The translations under genes and the position numbers were made by a program. Positions 33,801-45,907 of a DNA stretch of 64,000 bases are shown piece after piece. Positions within the stretch are counted from its first letter, which is position 1. Every line of letters begins with the position of its first letter. Origin of the DNA: Golubevia sp. BC0850. Taxonomy: Eukaryota; Basidiomycota; Exobasidiomycetes; Golubeviales; Golubeviaceae. The notes under the pieces are model-generated. The model ran no database searches and had not been told where the DNA came from. It saw only the letters and a list, made by a program, of their open reading frames with translations. The stretch is taken from contig JAAVVG010000010.1 in NCBI GenBank assembly GCA_012976225.1, positions 558,001 to 622,000 of the forward strand. The letters run 5' to 3'.

Positions 33801-36800
33801 GGCAGACGAGAGAGGTTGAGAGGCAGATCCCAGTTGCCGCGTTGAGTCGAACTGAGGGACTGGCCCTTGAGATTGCCAGTGAGCGAATTGAGAATTCGAG
33901 ACTGGCGTCTTTGAATCTGAAGGAGTTGAGCTTCCTGGAGCTTGCAGTGACGAAGGGGTGTCCACTGCCGCTAGCAATCTCTCCGGAACAGGGACGTTCG
34001 GAATGGGAGGCTTGGAAGATGGAACTTCTCGATCTTGACCATGAGCTTGTCCTTGATCCTCAACTCGGAACTTCCTAGTATCTTGAATCTCAATCGGAAG
34101 AATCTCGCTCTCGGTGAGAGAGTCTCTTTGATGCTGGTCTTGATCTTGACCGACCTCTCTCCCAGTCTCTTCGACTTGACTCGGCGGTTTCCAACCAAGT
34201 CTTTTCTCCTCTCCAAATTCCATCGGACTCGGCTGATCAAAGTAAGCGGCATCACCATACTGTTGGACGAAGCTAGCCCCTAGCAGAGCCTGAAGTCTCT
34301 CCGAAGGTTTCTCTCCTAGGTCTGAAAGAACGGAAGAAGACCGATGATGACCAGCCGGACGAGGGGAGGGTGTCGTGACCTTGATCGGAGCTAGTCGGGT
34401 CAGAAAGTAAGAGAACGAAAACATAATTCAGTCAAGGCAAGACTTGAGCGTCGAACCTTTGAAGCAACTCACCCAACTCTGGTTTAGGCGGTTGCACCTC
34501 AACTTCTTTCACCTGATCCTGACTTGCATTCTGGATCCCCAAACCCATCGGTTCCTCTTCTGGATCTTGATCCACTTGATGTTTACCTTCACCTTCCTCT
34601 TCCTCGCTACCCTCATCACTCTCACTATCTCTCATGTAAGCATCCAAGTCAATTTCTTCTCCATCCCACTGACTTCCAGTCTCAGTGTCTTCATCCGACC
34701 CATAAACTCTCAGACCTTTGATTGAATTGTTGGTTTCTCTCCTTAAACTTTTGATGGATCTAGCTTTCGAACGCCGTCTTCGACCCTTGGAAGGAGAAGC
34801 AGAAGTTGAAATGGAGGCTATCGATTCCGAAGGTGAGAGAGCAATGGAAGGAGATAGAGTTTGAGGGACATTAAGATTTGAAGGGTTTGTTGAAAGAGGA
34901 GGAAGGGTTGGTTTCGAATTGAGGTTCGTTTCGGGGGAAGGTTGGTAGGAAGAAGGGTTGGAAGGAGTCATAGCGTTGCCTTCTTCGATTCTTCGAATCC
35001 GATCTAGCACAGAGTTACCTCCCCTTTGCTTTTGTTCGACGATACGTTCTGATTTCTCTTTCATGGCGGAGCCTCTGTTTTGATTCTCTTCTGTCTCTTG
35101 GACTTCATCTGCTGAAGGGCTAACTTCCTTCTCAAATCCAGATCCACTTAATCTCGGTTCGAAGGGAACATCGACTTTCTCCTTCTCATCTCCATCATGA
35201 CTCAACTTTCCAAAGTAGCCGATCCCACTTCCAATTTGATTGTGAACCAACGAGTCGGAACTTGGTAAGCTGTCTTCCAAATAATTCGAATTTCTAATGT
35301 TTCCATTTCCTAATCCCAAAGGAACACTTTGACCCGAGACGATGCTTTCTCTTTCTCTATCTCTGTCTCCATCATTTTCTGAAGATTGACCGATAGAAGG
35401 TCTTTGAGACATTGGAGAGCCATTCGACATTCTACTGGAAGAGGAAGAATTTGAAGAAGTAGACTTCATCTCTGGAGTTGGAACTGAAAGAGTGGCTGAA
35501 GTTGAGGGTGGAAGTTCTGGGATTTGAGGAGAAGTAGGTACAGCCATGTTTCTGAGATTTTCCATTGAATCCTCGGTTGCGATCCAAGAAGTTGTTCCTC
35601 TTCCCAAGTTCAGATCTTCACTTTCAATCTCATCGATCTCTGATTTTGATCCGAGGTCTGCTTTATCCAGATCTCGCGACAGCTCAACTTCTCTCGATCC
35701 CGAGAGGCTCTCTTTTGATCTAGCAGCTCCAACGAATTGATACTGGAAATGGTCTCTATCGCTGGCCCCGCCTTCAGTCTCGGTGTTGGAATAACTTGAG
35801 ATGGCTCTGACAGATGGATTGTAGAGAACCGAGTTTGGATGAGAATTGGGGTTTGAGTTGGGATTGGAGTTGTAATTTGAGGAGGGGCTGTTTGTGATCG
35901 GAGAGCCTGAATTCTGAATTGAAGGAACAGGTAGCAGATTCGGAAGAGGTAAAAGATTTGAAGGCGGGCTCAGATGGCTAAAGTTTGAAGAAGTAGCCGC
36001 AGGAGAAGAAGAAAACGAATTTGAATTTGAAGGGACGTTCGAAGTTGGAACTGTCGTAAAGAAAGCAGGAGCTGGCACTCTTGGAGCTTGCTGTGAGACT
36101 TCATTGACAGAGGTCTCAGCTACTCCTCTACCCAGATTCTTTCCTCTTCCACTAAGCTTCCTCATCATCTCAGTCCTTGCTATCTGTCGTTGAGAGAGTT
36201 GTCTTTGAAGGCCGTTGCTCGAATCTTTGACGTCAATTGAATCTTGAGCTGGAAGTTGAGACTGGAAGGATGGGTGAGTTGCATTCGAAGTAGAAATAGA
36301 AGATGTTTCCAAGGACGTCTGATTTGCGAAAGAGGAAGTCGGTACATCTGAAAATCCCTTTTCTGGAGAGTCATTAGGGGAGACTTGCCAGCCAGGAAGG
36401 AGAGGGGTAGTTTTCGGAATTGGGTTAAGGGTGCGGTCCGTGTCTTGCATTCCTGGTCGCTGGAGTTCAAGTCGTCTTTGTGAATGAGCATCTCGATCTC
36501 GATCAGGTTCTCCAAATCCACTCTTATCGTCACTAGGTTTTCGACTTTGAAATTTCCAATTCTCAGCAGCTTCCCTTCCCAATTGAATTAAAGCATTTCT
36601 ACCCTTCCGACTTCTATTTGAAGAATTCGGCGAGTCAGATCTTTCTTCTGCCTCTGTGATCAAATTCGGGTTCCTTTCTCTTTCATCTTCTTGAATCGGA
36701 TCTTCAAAAATTGGATTTTGATCATTAAAGATTTTCCCACCTTTGTGACCTGAAGTAGAACTTGAACTTGAACTAAAGCTTTTGTTTCTAATTTCCCCGT

Positions 36801-38370
36801 CTTCAGAGTTCATACTTCCACCATTAGCGAAATCCTCTTTCCTTCTAGCTTCAAACCTTTCATTCAAACTTCCAATAGTTCGACTTCTTCTAAGGGTTTT
36901 TCTTCGTTCTCTTTCACTCAGTGAAGAAATTCTGGCAGAGCCGTTTGAACTTGAACTTGAATTTTGAGGACCTTTACCATTTCGGTCCAAAGGCGATCTC
37001 CCATTGAACCTATTAGATTCTGATCCGCTGGAACCACTATCATTTGAGAAAACCGATCTAGATTTCTTGAAATTCTCAGTGATTTCCCAAGCTCTAGGTT
37101 CAGTTTCAGGAGAAGGAGCTCTACCTTTTGAGAGGGCTCCAATCATACTTCCAGGTCTAAGAGTTCCACCTTGCTTTCTACCTCGTCCTCCCTCCCCCTC
37201 TCCGTCTGAGCCTGAATTTGAGATAGAACCTTCAGAATCATCATTTGGAGGATCCGAATCTAGCTTCTTAGATTGCCTGGCTTGAGATCTGCTGAACCTT
37301 CTCCTCTCAGTCGACAGGAATTTGGAATCTTCATCTCCAATCGTGGAGCCTAGTAACTTCTCCATAGCGTACAGTCTTGCTGCTCTACTTGCTGCTGAAG
37401 CTGCTCCTGCTGCTCCTGTAGAAGCACTTCTAGCTAACCCTTGATTTGCTCTTTCATGTAGAATCCTAGCTCGAAGTTGAGCTAGAGAAGGAAGTGGAGA
37501 TCTCGATTGAAGAGAGGGTTGGACTTGGGATTGAGGCTGTGTTTGAGATTGACTCTGAGATTGTTGAAGCAAATTCTTAGTTGGAGTAGGAGTGAATCTA
37601 GAGGCTTGAGGGAAAGCAGAAAACCCAGCAGGAGGAGAATTGGAAGGTGAAGGTTCCGCCGATCTTCCAGTCGGATTCTCAGGTCGTGGTAAGAATGAGA
37701 GTGAAGTTGGAGTTGGAGTTGGAATGAATTGGAGTTCTTCTGTTGGAGATTCAGTTGGATCTGATAGAGTGTCATCATCTCGATCTTGATAACTTCTATC
37801 GCCTTCTCGCTCTCCTTGCCCATTGTCATAATCATTATCATCCCTTCCATCATCACCATCATGAACTCCAGCAGCTAAAGCCAAACCTTGAGCCACAGCT
37901 CTAGCTCTAGCTCTAGCCAATCCAACTCCTGCTCTACCATAATCACCAGCTGCCGATCCAGCTCTATGAAGTGGATGAGAGCTCGGTCCAGCGTTCGGTA
38001 TGCTCAATCCTGTATTCGGATTGGAATCACTATTCGGCTGAAGGTTGACAATGGAGATATCAGGGGAATGAGAAGCAGATTGAGGTTGAGATTGAGGAGA
38101 TGAATCTGAAAGTTGAGGTGAGTTGGTGTTGTTCCTGAGCTCTCTTTGAGAGGCAGCTCTCCTGAGCATGGCTACAGCTGTCAATCTGGTGGCAGAATTC
38201 TGCCTTGAAAGTGCTGGAGCTGAATCATTTGAAATGGAAGTTGAAGTTGAGGGTAGATTGTCTGCTGATAGATTTGAGTTGTTGAATAACCTTCGATTAG
38301 AATTCTTGCTGGCTGAAGGTGGATAAGAAGTCTGAGTTGGAAATGTGATGGGCAGAGTAGGAGCAGCCAT
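30822..38370 (-). CDS. Large Sec7-domain (ARF-GEF-like) protein with PH domains
   Basis: Two exons, 38370-34473 and 34390-30822, joined in phase 1 over an 82-nt intron (PKPEL|APIKVTTP); 2488 aa. The first about 1750 residues are disordered, rich in Ser/Asn/Pro/Arg, and probably phospho-regulated. Near residue 1830 a PH-like strand set appears (AGPIYQVVSDTMVKDRFLLL FDDIIVIAK). A Sec7 domain follows at about 1950-2055: LFHTPGLDRGHLTAYINAAE, NVLQAYIGLFRLSSVSIESA, LRSFLLELRFPTRAQEFEAL, FAKRWTEAN, AIMALNDAVHSG. A second PH-type region (VERAFVRNSFTLSIIGGADT, RRYMFSVADDEARSEWVRIL) is at about 2215-2275. Sec7 domains exchange GDP for GTP on ARF GTPases at membranes, and the PH domain usually recruits them. 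The catalytic glutamate of the usual F-R-L-P-G-E-A-Q loop is Arg here (F-P-T-R-A-Q). An upstream coding exon cannot be excluded. Divergent from UBC2. Confidence 0.85.
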
Positions 38371-38922
38371 CTAGGCTAGGCTAGTCCAGTCAAAGGAGAG
38401 AGGTAGCTGAAGAGATGAGATTGAGGGGAAGAGATTAGGATGCTGCGTTCAAGTCAAGATGAAGTAGAAGCATAGAGAAGGCTCACCTCTTCCAGGCTGA
38501 TTGTACTTGGTTCGAAACAGAATCAGATTGCCTTTACGAATCTCTTTCTCTTTCCCAGTCCCAATCCCTGACTGATCTGAGGAGAGGGATGAGTGAGTGA
38601 GTGATTGGAGATTGAGGGTCAGTTTATTCAATCCCACCTTTGACTCCGACTACCCTCCTCTCTTGATGCTTCCTCAATGAATGACGACTGAAAGCTCACG
38701 ATTAAGAAGCTTAAATCGAATCTTGTCTTTTCACTTGAAGGCAATCTCTAACGTCGAATGCGATGGTTGATGGTCAAGATCAAGAAGGAGGAACGAATCC
38801 TTTGCCTTGGATCTCCCTCTCTCTTTCTCCTCTTTCTCTCCTCCATCTCTCCTCTTCGTTTTATCCATCTTATTTCATCCTATCCTCTGGATCTCGAAGC
38901 CACCAATCTACCTCTAGACTTG
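38371..38922. promoter_or_regulatory. Divergent promoter region, Sec7 protein / UBC2
   Basis: 552 bp. The UBC2 frame is open back to an ATG at 38758 but reads a Leu/Ser/Phe-rich stretch; the minus frame at 38637-38449 is a possible 5' exon of the Sec7 gene but has no supported join. Treated as promoter and 5' UTR for both. Confidence 0.4.
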
Positions 38923-41900
38923 ATGCCGAGTCAATCGCCAACTTCTGCGATCCATTCGGCAACCAGTTCCACTTCCACTTCCACTTCCACTTCCACTTCC
39001 AACCCTTCAACAAGTTCGAACTCTAATCCAACTCAAAACAGATCTGGTCATCTTCAACCTCTATCTCCAGAGTCATCTTCATCACCTTCAACTTCAACTT
39101 CTTCTTCATCAGCTCTACTAACCACTCATCCAAACGATTGGTCTTCAACGATAGTCACTCAATTCTTAGAGACCTTGAACCTTCACACTGCTTATTCATC
39201 TTCTTTCAATGAGAATGACATCACTGGAGACGCTCTCGTTCTTTTGGATCAAGAGAGTTTGAGGGATATGGGAGTGGAAAGTGTGGGTCATCGATTGCAG
39301 TTACTGGGGGCCATCTATCGATTGAAGGAGAGATGGGGAATTCAGTTCGAGGAAGGCGATTGGGTTCCGAATTGTGAGTTCATATTAGATTGATAGAAAG
39401 CTAAGCCGTGATCATGCGATGGAAGCACGAGAGGAATTCAAGCCTTGCTCGAGGCAGGCATCTTGGAGGTGTGACCAGGGACCTCCAGAGTCGCAGTTAT
39501 TTACGAGCCAATTCTGGTGTGCACCCTCGACCCTCTTATCGTCTCCCCTCTCCGGATAGAGAATTTCTTCTGATCTCCATACTGACCTTTTCTTCCTTGA
39601 TCCTTTTCTTTCAGCCGAGTCACTGCTCTACTCGAACTCAGAACCCATCTCTCAATTCTCAATGACGCACCTCTTGAAAGAACGAGACGAAAAGATTCGA
39701 TCTTTAGAGACTGAAATCTTGAGATTAGCAGATCATTTCAACAGGTTCCAATCTAATGTATCTGGGTTCTTGAAGGTTTCTAGTAGTGGCAATTCGAAGG
39801 TGAGCATGCGTAAGGGAAACAGATCACCCTCGACTCGACCTCCATCATCTCTGAACAGGACTGATTCACTGAATGAACCTTCATCTCGACATTGAATCTA
39901 CTTTCAGAGCCAACCTCCAGATCTTCAACCTCTACCTCCATTTCAACCTTCAATCCGTCGACCTTCTTCCTCTTCATCCTCTTTCGATTCAAGTAGCAAT
40001 CTTCTATTCACTCCAAACTCGACTTTAGCTTCTTTAGGTGGTGCCGTCACTTCTAATTCTTCTCTAGTTGGATCTCCTAGAGGCTGGGCAAACGGGAATA
40101 CTATTGTTAGGAACGGAAATCTCGCTTCTCCAACTGCGATTGGTTTCAGGAATGGAAGTACTTCGACTCCTATCACTCAATCTTCTTCCAACCAACCGAA
40201 CTTGAACACAGGAATTCTAAGTGCATCTTCTCACGGAGAATTCAATGGTCCACAGAGTGCTGTCAGTTTCAATTCAACAAGTTCAGGAGCAGGAGGCAAT
40301 GGAACTCCAAATTCAATCACGGTCTCAAACCCAACTCCAACTACTGCATCTTCAACTATGAATTCTAGAGATGAAAGTTTGACCTCTCCTGCAGGGTTTC
40401 AAAACATGAATATGAACATGCCCCTGAATAGTCCGAGTGGATTTAGCAATTCAAGTGGAAGTAATGGTAGAACTCCAACTTTAGGATCCAGTACTTATTC
40501 TATCCAAAGTGGGTCTATTTCTACCTCTGCGACTTCAACCGGTGGTAGTAATCAGCAGAGGAACATGTCTCCGAGTATGAGTATTGATGGAAGTCAAGCT
40601 GGAACTCCAACTGAAGCCAGCCATCCTTTCAATGTTCAATCTAAACCTAAGACAACTGAAAGTGTTGGTGATTCTTCAACGTCAAGCTCAAGTAGCAATC
40701 CTTATAAATCGTTTAGAGTTACACTCGATGATCCTTGTCATAAAGTTCTTCCAGCTGCTCTGAAGAAATACAAAATCGTCGATGATTGGAAGCTATATGC
40801 GTTGTTCATTTGTTATGGCAACACTGAAAGGTGTTTATCTTACGATGAAAAACCTCTCCTATTATTCCAGAAATTAAAGGAAGCTAAAATGAATCCGGTT
40901 TTCATGTTGAGACATATCAGGGATGTCAAGAACCCGATAGAAATCGCAGAAGGAAAGCTGAAAGGCAGGAAGGATAAGGAGAAGGAGAAGGATCAAGATG
41001 GAAAAGAGAATGATGGGGAGAGCGAAAAGGGTAGAGTCAGACAAGCAGTCGCTAAATTATCCGGGAACGATCTGAACAAAGATTTCAAAGATGACAAGAA
41101 AAGGGAATCGGAGAAAGAAGCGAGTAAAGCGACGAAGAAGGAAAAGACAGAATTGATCAAAGAAGATGAAGTTTCTAAAGACCTGATTTCTGAAAATGAT
41201 CCATTGATCACTGGTCCCGCAGCTCAACTACCTGCTTCAAGTTTACTTCCACCATCTTCATCTACTTCAAGCCTTTCAGCTTCAAATTCAAATTCAAATC
41301 GATCTTATGCCATCTCCATCTACCCTTACGTTTCAGAAAGAGAAGATGAGTTCGACGTTGGAGTTGGAGACACTTTTGTCGTGCTTTCAAAAGCTAAAGG
41401 TTGGTGGGTGGTTCAAAGAGATAGAAAAGCAAATGGAAATGGTGATGTTGATTTAGTGAAGATCAAGAAAGAAGATTTAGATTCCGGATCAAACGAAGAA
41501 AAAGGTGTTGAGAAGCTCTACAGAAGAGAAATCACTTCTGGTTGGGTCCCTGCTGGTTGTCTTCTAGAGACTAAGATTCCTCTAGACAAAGTAGAGCCTC
41601 CTAATACTTCAACTTCAAAAGATGGAGAAGAGGTTAAACAGGGAATGTCAACTTCTGATTCTTCAACTACTGTCACTGCTGAGAGTTTATCCGAAGAATC
41701 AACTGATTCGAATTCTATTTCAAACATCTCGATTCCTCCGAACATCATCACTAGTACATCTACTCCGGGCATTATGCTGATGGATTACTCTTCTCAAAAT
41801 GATGTCTTGAATTTGAAGAAAGAAGATAAATTGAGAGTCTTTAAACGATACAATCATTGGAGTTATTGTGTTCAAGAAGGCGGGAGCCATCATAGAGGTT

Positions 41901-42139
41901 GGGTTCCTAGCTGGTACATTGGAAGAAGTGGTAGATCGAATTCTACGAGTGGAAGTACTTCTTCGTCTAAAGATAAATCCAAACTTTCAGAAAAGGAGAA
42001 GGATGGTAAATCGAAAGATGAGACAAAGGTTGCCTCGACGACCACTCCAACAACGATTGCTTCCGATAAAGAAGGAGTCTCGATAGAAGTCTCTGGTTTG
42101 GAAGATTCGGCTAAGACGGAGAAACCGACGACAGAATAA
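38923..42139 (+). CDS. UBC2: Ste50/Ubc2-type MAPK adaptor (SAM, RA, two SH3)
   Basis: Exons 38923-39373, 39615-39799, 39908-42139; 955 aa. In Ustilago, Ubc2 links Ras and the Ste11-type MAPKKK to the pheromone/virulence MAPK cascade. A SAM domain (about residues 68-138) reads WSSTIVTQFLETLNLHTAYS, TGDALVLLDQESLRDMGVES, VGHRLQLLGAIYRLKERWG. A coiled segment spans exon 2 (LLKERDEKIRSLETEILRLA). After a long Ser/Asn-rich linker comes a Ras-association domain (SFRVTLDDPCHKVLPAALKK, YALFICYGNTERCLSYDEKP, NPVFMLRHI). Two SH3 domains follow: AISIYPYVSEREDEFDVGVG ... WWVVQRD ... GWVPAGCL, and MLMDYSSQNDVLNLKKEDKL ... RGWVPSWYI. The SH3 pair is the basidiomycete form. I start at MPSQSPTSAI; an in-frame ATG at 38758 would add 55 odd hydrophobic residues. 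Confidence 0.93.
38967..39000 (+). repeat. TTCCAC hexanucleotide repeat coding Ser-Thr
   Basis: Five and two-thirds copies of TTCCAC in UBC2 exon 1, encoding an alternating Thr-Ser tract just before the SAM domain. In-frame (six-base) units allow length change without breaking the gene. Confidence 0.9.
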
Positions 42140-42697
42140 AATGTCTCAGCCGCCTTTTCTCCCAATAATTCTTTCCTTCTCAATCATAACACAGATTCTT
42201 CTACTCTCTTGCATTCCCTTCTTTCAATTCCATTACTCTCAGGTTCCCTTTGCCTTGGGTTGCTCGAGATCTTCCCTTCTTTTTGGTCATCACGAACCGT
42301 TGCTTCCGTCACCGTTTACACAACCTTTCTCTCACTTTGTAATAATCTCTACTTTCAATTCCAAAAGCATGCTCTCCCTCGTACTGACATAACAGCCTGG
42401 ATCAGTGCATTTGATGTATGGCTGGACAGAGTGGAAGCTGTCAGGGATGAGACTGGCCACCCGTTTCCCAATATACTACTGTAAAGTGAGAACTCGTTTC
42501 ATTGACAGAATAGAGAGAGAAAAGAGCGGAAAGAAAGAGGAGTACATTCTGGAGAGAAGAAACTTCTATAGCTATAGCAAAAAGGGAAAGGGGGTAGTGA
42601 TAATGTACTTGTTCTGAATATGGGGGTTTGATGGATTTTGGCTTCTTCAATGTTTCCCGAACAGTCTTGTCTTGAATCTACCAACGAGTCTAGTCGT
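42140..42697. other. Convergent intergenic region
   Basis: 558 bp between the UBC2 and IDH1 stops. No coding sense beyond short frames. Confidence 0.45.
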
Positions 42698-44761
42698 TTA
42701 GATCTGAGAAATGATAGCCTGGGTCATTTCGTGAGTTTTGGCATTTCCTGGAGAAGAGAAGAGTCGGGGATGAGTGGGAATCAGTCTTTCTGATCCAGAG
42801 AGTCCTTTATCGAGAATCTGCTCTTAAACTCACCTCCCATATCAGCGGTCCTGACTTTGCCTTCTCTGATGACTTTGTAGACAGACTCGGCGATCAAATT
42901 GGCTTGAGAGTCTAGTCCTAGATGTCTCAACATCATAGTGGCACTCAAGATCATAGCAGCTGGGTTTGCCTTTCCAGTTCCCATAATGTCCTTGGCAACG
43001 TGTCTGCAACCAGGTTCGTAGAGGGCATATTCTCTTCCAATGTTGCATCCTGGAACCGTACCTGGTCCTCCGACCAAAGCAGCGCCGATGTTAGTGACGA
43101 TGTTTCCGTAAAGGTTTGGCATGACCATGACATCGAACTGCTGAGGTCTTCCGACAAGTTGCATAGAGCTGAAAAGCGAGGCAAGATCTTGGTGAGTTGC
43201 GAAGGGAGAAAGGGCGCATACGTTCGACTTCTTGCCTTCCCTCTATCTGGGCACTCACGTGTTATCAACGATCATATCCCCGCTGGTGATTCCCGAACTT
43301 TCGTATTCCTTAGCAACCTCTCTGAAGGTGTTCAAGAAGAGACCATCTCCCAACTTCATGATGTTGGCCTTGTGAACACAGGTGACCTTCTTTCTTCCGT
43401 TCTTCAAGGCAAAGTCGAAAGCGAACCTTGAAATTCTTTCAGCTTTGGCACGAGTTGAGACTTTAAGAGATTCGACGACTCCTGGGTAAGACTGAAGGTG
43501 GGAACAGAAACCAGAAGGTTAGCAAGTCCATATAAGAGATCATTCGCGGCTTTTCCTGCCTATCCTCCTCTATCACAGAGAATAGCTATCAAATCTGTCA
43601 GATACTAACTTGATGTTCCAAACCAGAGTATTCTCCCTCAGTGTTCTCTCTGATGATTGCGAAATCAACATCTTTATGCCTGGTTGGGTAACCTGGTAGG
43701 GTCTTGCAGATGACTAGAGAGGCGTAGATATCCAATTGTTGACGCATAGCAACGTTCCAAGAGTTGTGAGAACCAGTATCGATTGGAGTGAAGAGAATTC
43801 CTGATAGATCGAGTTGGAAACAAGAAGGAAAGTTGGGAGGATTAGAACCTTAAAGCGAAGCTCGAACCTTCTTTCCACCGAGATGGTCGTGATCAACAAT
43901 CTCTCTAAATTCCAATTGCATGGCAAAGCTGCTTTTCAAGGTGTTTCGTGCTTCCTGAGAGCTTATCTTCTTGCTTTCCCCTTCCACTCCAGACCGCGTT
44001 CTTACTGTCTACTCACCCTTCAAACCGACCTTATTCCTTCTCAAACTTTCCATAGCTTCCTTGAAAAGACCTTCGCTTCCATGCGTCTCACCAGAGACAT
44101 TGAATTGTTCCCACTCGACTGGCACGTTGAGGTATTCGAAGATTTCTTTGACTGAATCTGTGATCTCATTTCCGATACCATCTCCTGGAATCAAAGTGAC
44201 TGTGTAGACTCCACCGTACTTGGTTGGACCCTAAGAGTTTGATTGAGTGTAGTAATGAAGAGGCGGGCCGAAGGGAATCGAGAGAGCGAGGAGATAGGAA
44301 GATGAGGACGAGATGAGAATTAGAAGAAGAGTAGAGGAAGGATTGCAAGATGAAAGGAGAACTAACCCTGTTTCCTACTTTTGGAACACCAGCAGCTAGA
44401 GTGGTAGCTGGACGGAGAACAGCCTGAAGAAGAAGAGAAGAGGAGAGTGAGAAGATTCAGAAGGGAAGAAAGAGATTCCAGATGGGATGAAGAAAGTTTA
44501 AGGACCACACAAGCTGCTCGATGGTTGAAGCAAGATAGACGTTCGTTGAATCAAACAGATCATCCTTTGTAGATGCTGCAAGCGAACCCTAGCTTGAGGT
44601 ATTGATATTGAGTAGAGGTGCTGATTGTTGATTTGAGGGGATCTATAGAACTGATCTTGCAAACTCACATTTGGAGATGGACGAGCGATAGCGTTTGAAG
44701 CCGGAGCCAAGTTACGCACAGCTGGCGCCGACGAGCGAGCGAAGTTGCGAAGAGCAGACAT
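42698..44761 (-). CDS. IDH1: Mitochondrial NAD-dependent isocitrate dehydrogenase subunit (IDH1 type)
   Basis: Seven exons: 44761-44669, 44423-44367, 44230-44017, 43800-43610, 43491-43259, 43168-42834, 42747-42698; 390 aa. A TCA-cycle enzyme converting isocitrate to 2-oxoglutarate in the matrix. A presequence ([20 protein letters not shown]) is followed by [20 protein letters not shown], the nucleotide/substrate segment [20 protein letters not shown] and [16 protein letters not shown] (isocitrate-loop region), [20 protein letters not shown], and the IDH signature region [45 protein letters not shown] (where catalytic relatives have N.YGD-type Asp residues) and the ...[10 protein letters not shown] segment fit the regulatory IDH1 subunit rather than catalytic IDH2; this is judged from memory of the yeast pair. 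Two introns use GTTAGT donors instead of GTGAGT. Head-to-head with NAA10 copy 2. Confidence 0.93.
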
Positions 44762-44933
44762 GAATGGAAAGAAGTGGGATGAGGAGGAAGTAGGAGAGGA
44801 GGAGGGGAGGGAGGGATAGGAAGGAAGTGACAAGCCGGAGAAGGAAAGAAAACCTTTTGAGATCCTCCCAAACATCAACACCTCGAATCGAAAAAATCAG
44901 CCATTCTTGATCTACGGTAATCTCCATTCTAAG
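44762..44933. promoter_or_regulatory. Short divergent promoter, IDH1 / NAA10 copy 2
   Basis: 172 bp between opposed start codons, nearly the same spacing as TCTP / NAA10 copy 1 (176 bp). The plus strand is purine-rich just upstream of IDH1. Confidence 0.6.
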
Positions 44934-45680
44934 ATGGACATCAGACAAGCTACGGTGAGCAACTAAATGCAGCTGCCTTCTTTCTTTTGAACATCTCTCG
45001 ACAGCTCGTTCACTTCCATCTCTCCTTCTGTCTCTCCTTCTGTCTCTCTCTCTCTCTCAGGCAGCCGATCTGATCGCCATGCAGAACTGCAACCTTCATA
45101 ATTTACCAGAGAACTACACTCTAGTCTTCTGGCTCTATCATTACTCAACTTGGCCAGCCTGTTCCTACGTTGCTGAAGATTCCTCTGGAGGTCCAAACAA
45201 AAAGAAGATAGTCGGCTACGTTCTTGGGAAGATGGAAGAGCAACCAGGTAAAGAAGGGCCTCATGGTCATGTCACTTCCATAAGCGTGCTGAGGTCTTAC
45301 AGAAGATTGGGCATAGCTCAGAAGCTTATGAGACAAAGTCGTAAGTATCTGTCTGTCAGCTCTGTTCTACACGATATTTCTCTCTTCTGACTCCAAATTT
45401 GACCTATCTGACCCTTCAGAGGAAGCCATGAAGGAAGTTTATCAAGCTCAATATGTTTCGCTTCATGTACGGCAGACGAATCGAGCAGCGATTGCTCTCT
45501 ATCGAGATACACTTGTGAGTGTCTTTTTGAGGAATGAAAAGTGCTCTTGATGGTACATGTACGCCTCAAGCTGACCATCTCTTTCATTCTCTCAAAAACA
45601 AGGGTTTTGAAGTTTCGGAAGTCGAGAAAGGGTACTATGCAGATGGCGAGGACGGTCTAGGGATGCGGCTGAACTTGTGA
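44934..45680 (+). CDS. N-alpha-acetyltransferase 10 (NatA catalytic subunit), copy 2
   Basis: Exons 44934-44954, 45061-45340, 45420-45514, 45603-45680; 157 aa. The start MDIRQAT and first two intron positions (after Thr-7; phase 1 after MRQS) are the same as in copy 1; the third differs (phase 0 after YRDTL here, phase 1 in the GYY codon in copy 1). GNAT elements are intact: [60 protein letters not shown] (R-x-x-G-x-A loop), [20 protein letters not shown], and [16 protein letters not shown]. Both the LPENY glutamate and the acetyl-CoA loop persist, so an active enzyme is expected. It lacks the Gly/Lys insert of copy 1 but has [13 protein letters not shown] where most NAA10 proteins have a YY.YH..SWPQL pattern. 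Partner and specificity may differ. Confidence 0.92.
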
Positions 45681-45907
45681 TCATTCGAATGAATCCCGAC
45701 TCAAACAGCTAGTGTGATCAAACGATTGGGAGAACGATGAAATGGATGAATTGTTACATGAAGAGTAGTGTTTATAGAAATGGCAAAGAAGAATGAGGAA
45801 TGATTAGAGAACAGATGATGTAGAGAAGGGTTGAGCAAAATAAAGAAGAAGAAGTAGTAATTAGAGGTACAGGAAAGTCCTTATAGGAGAGAGAAATTAT
45901 AATTGAT

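Noticed and set aside
38758-38922. Upstream in-frame ATG (38758) as the UBC2 start.
   Set aside because: The added residues are a Leu/Phe/Ser-rich run unlike the family and read like translated leader; MPSQSPTSAI at 38923 is more natural. Not excluded.
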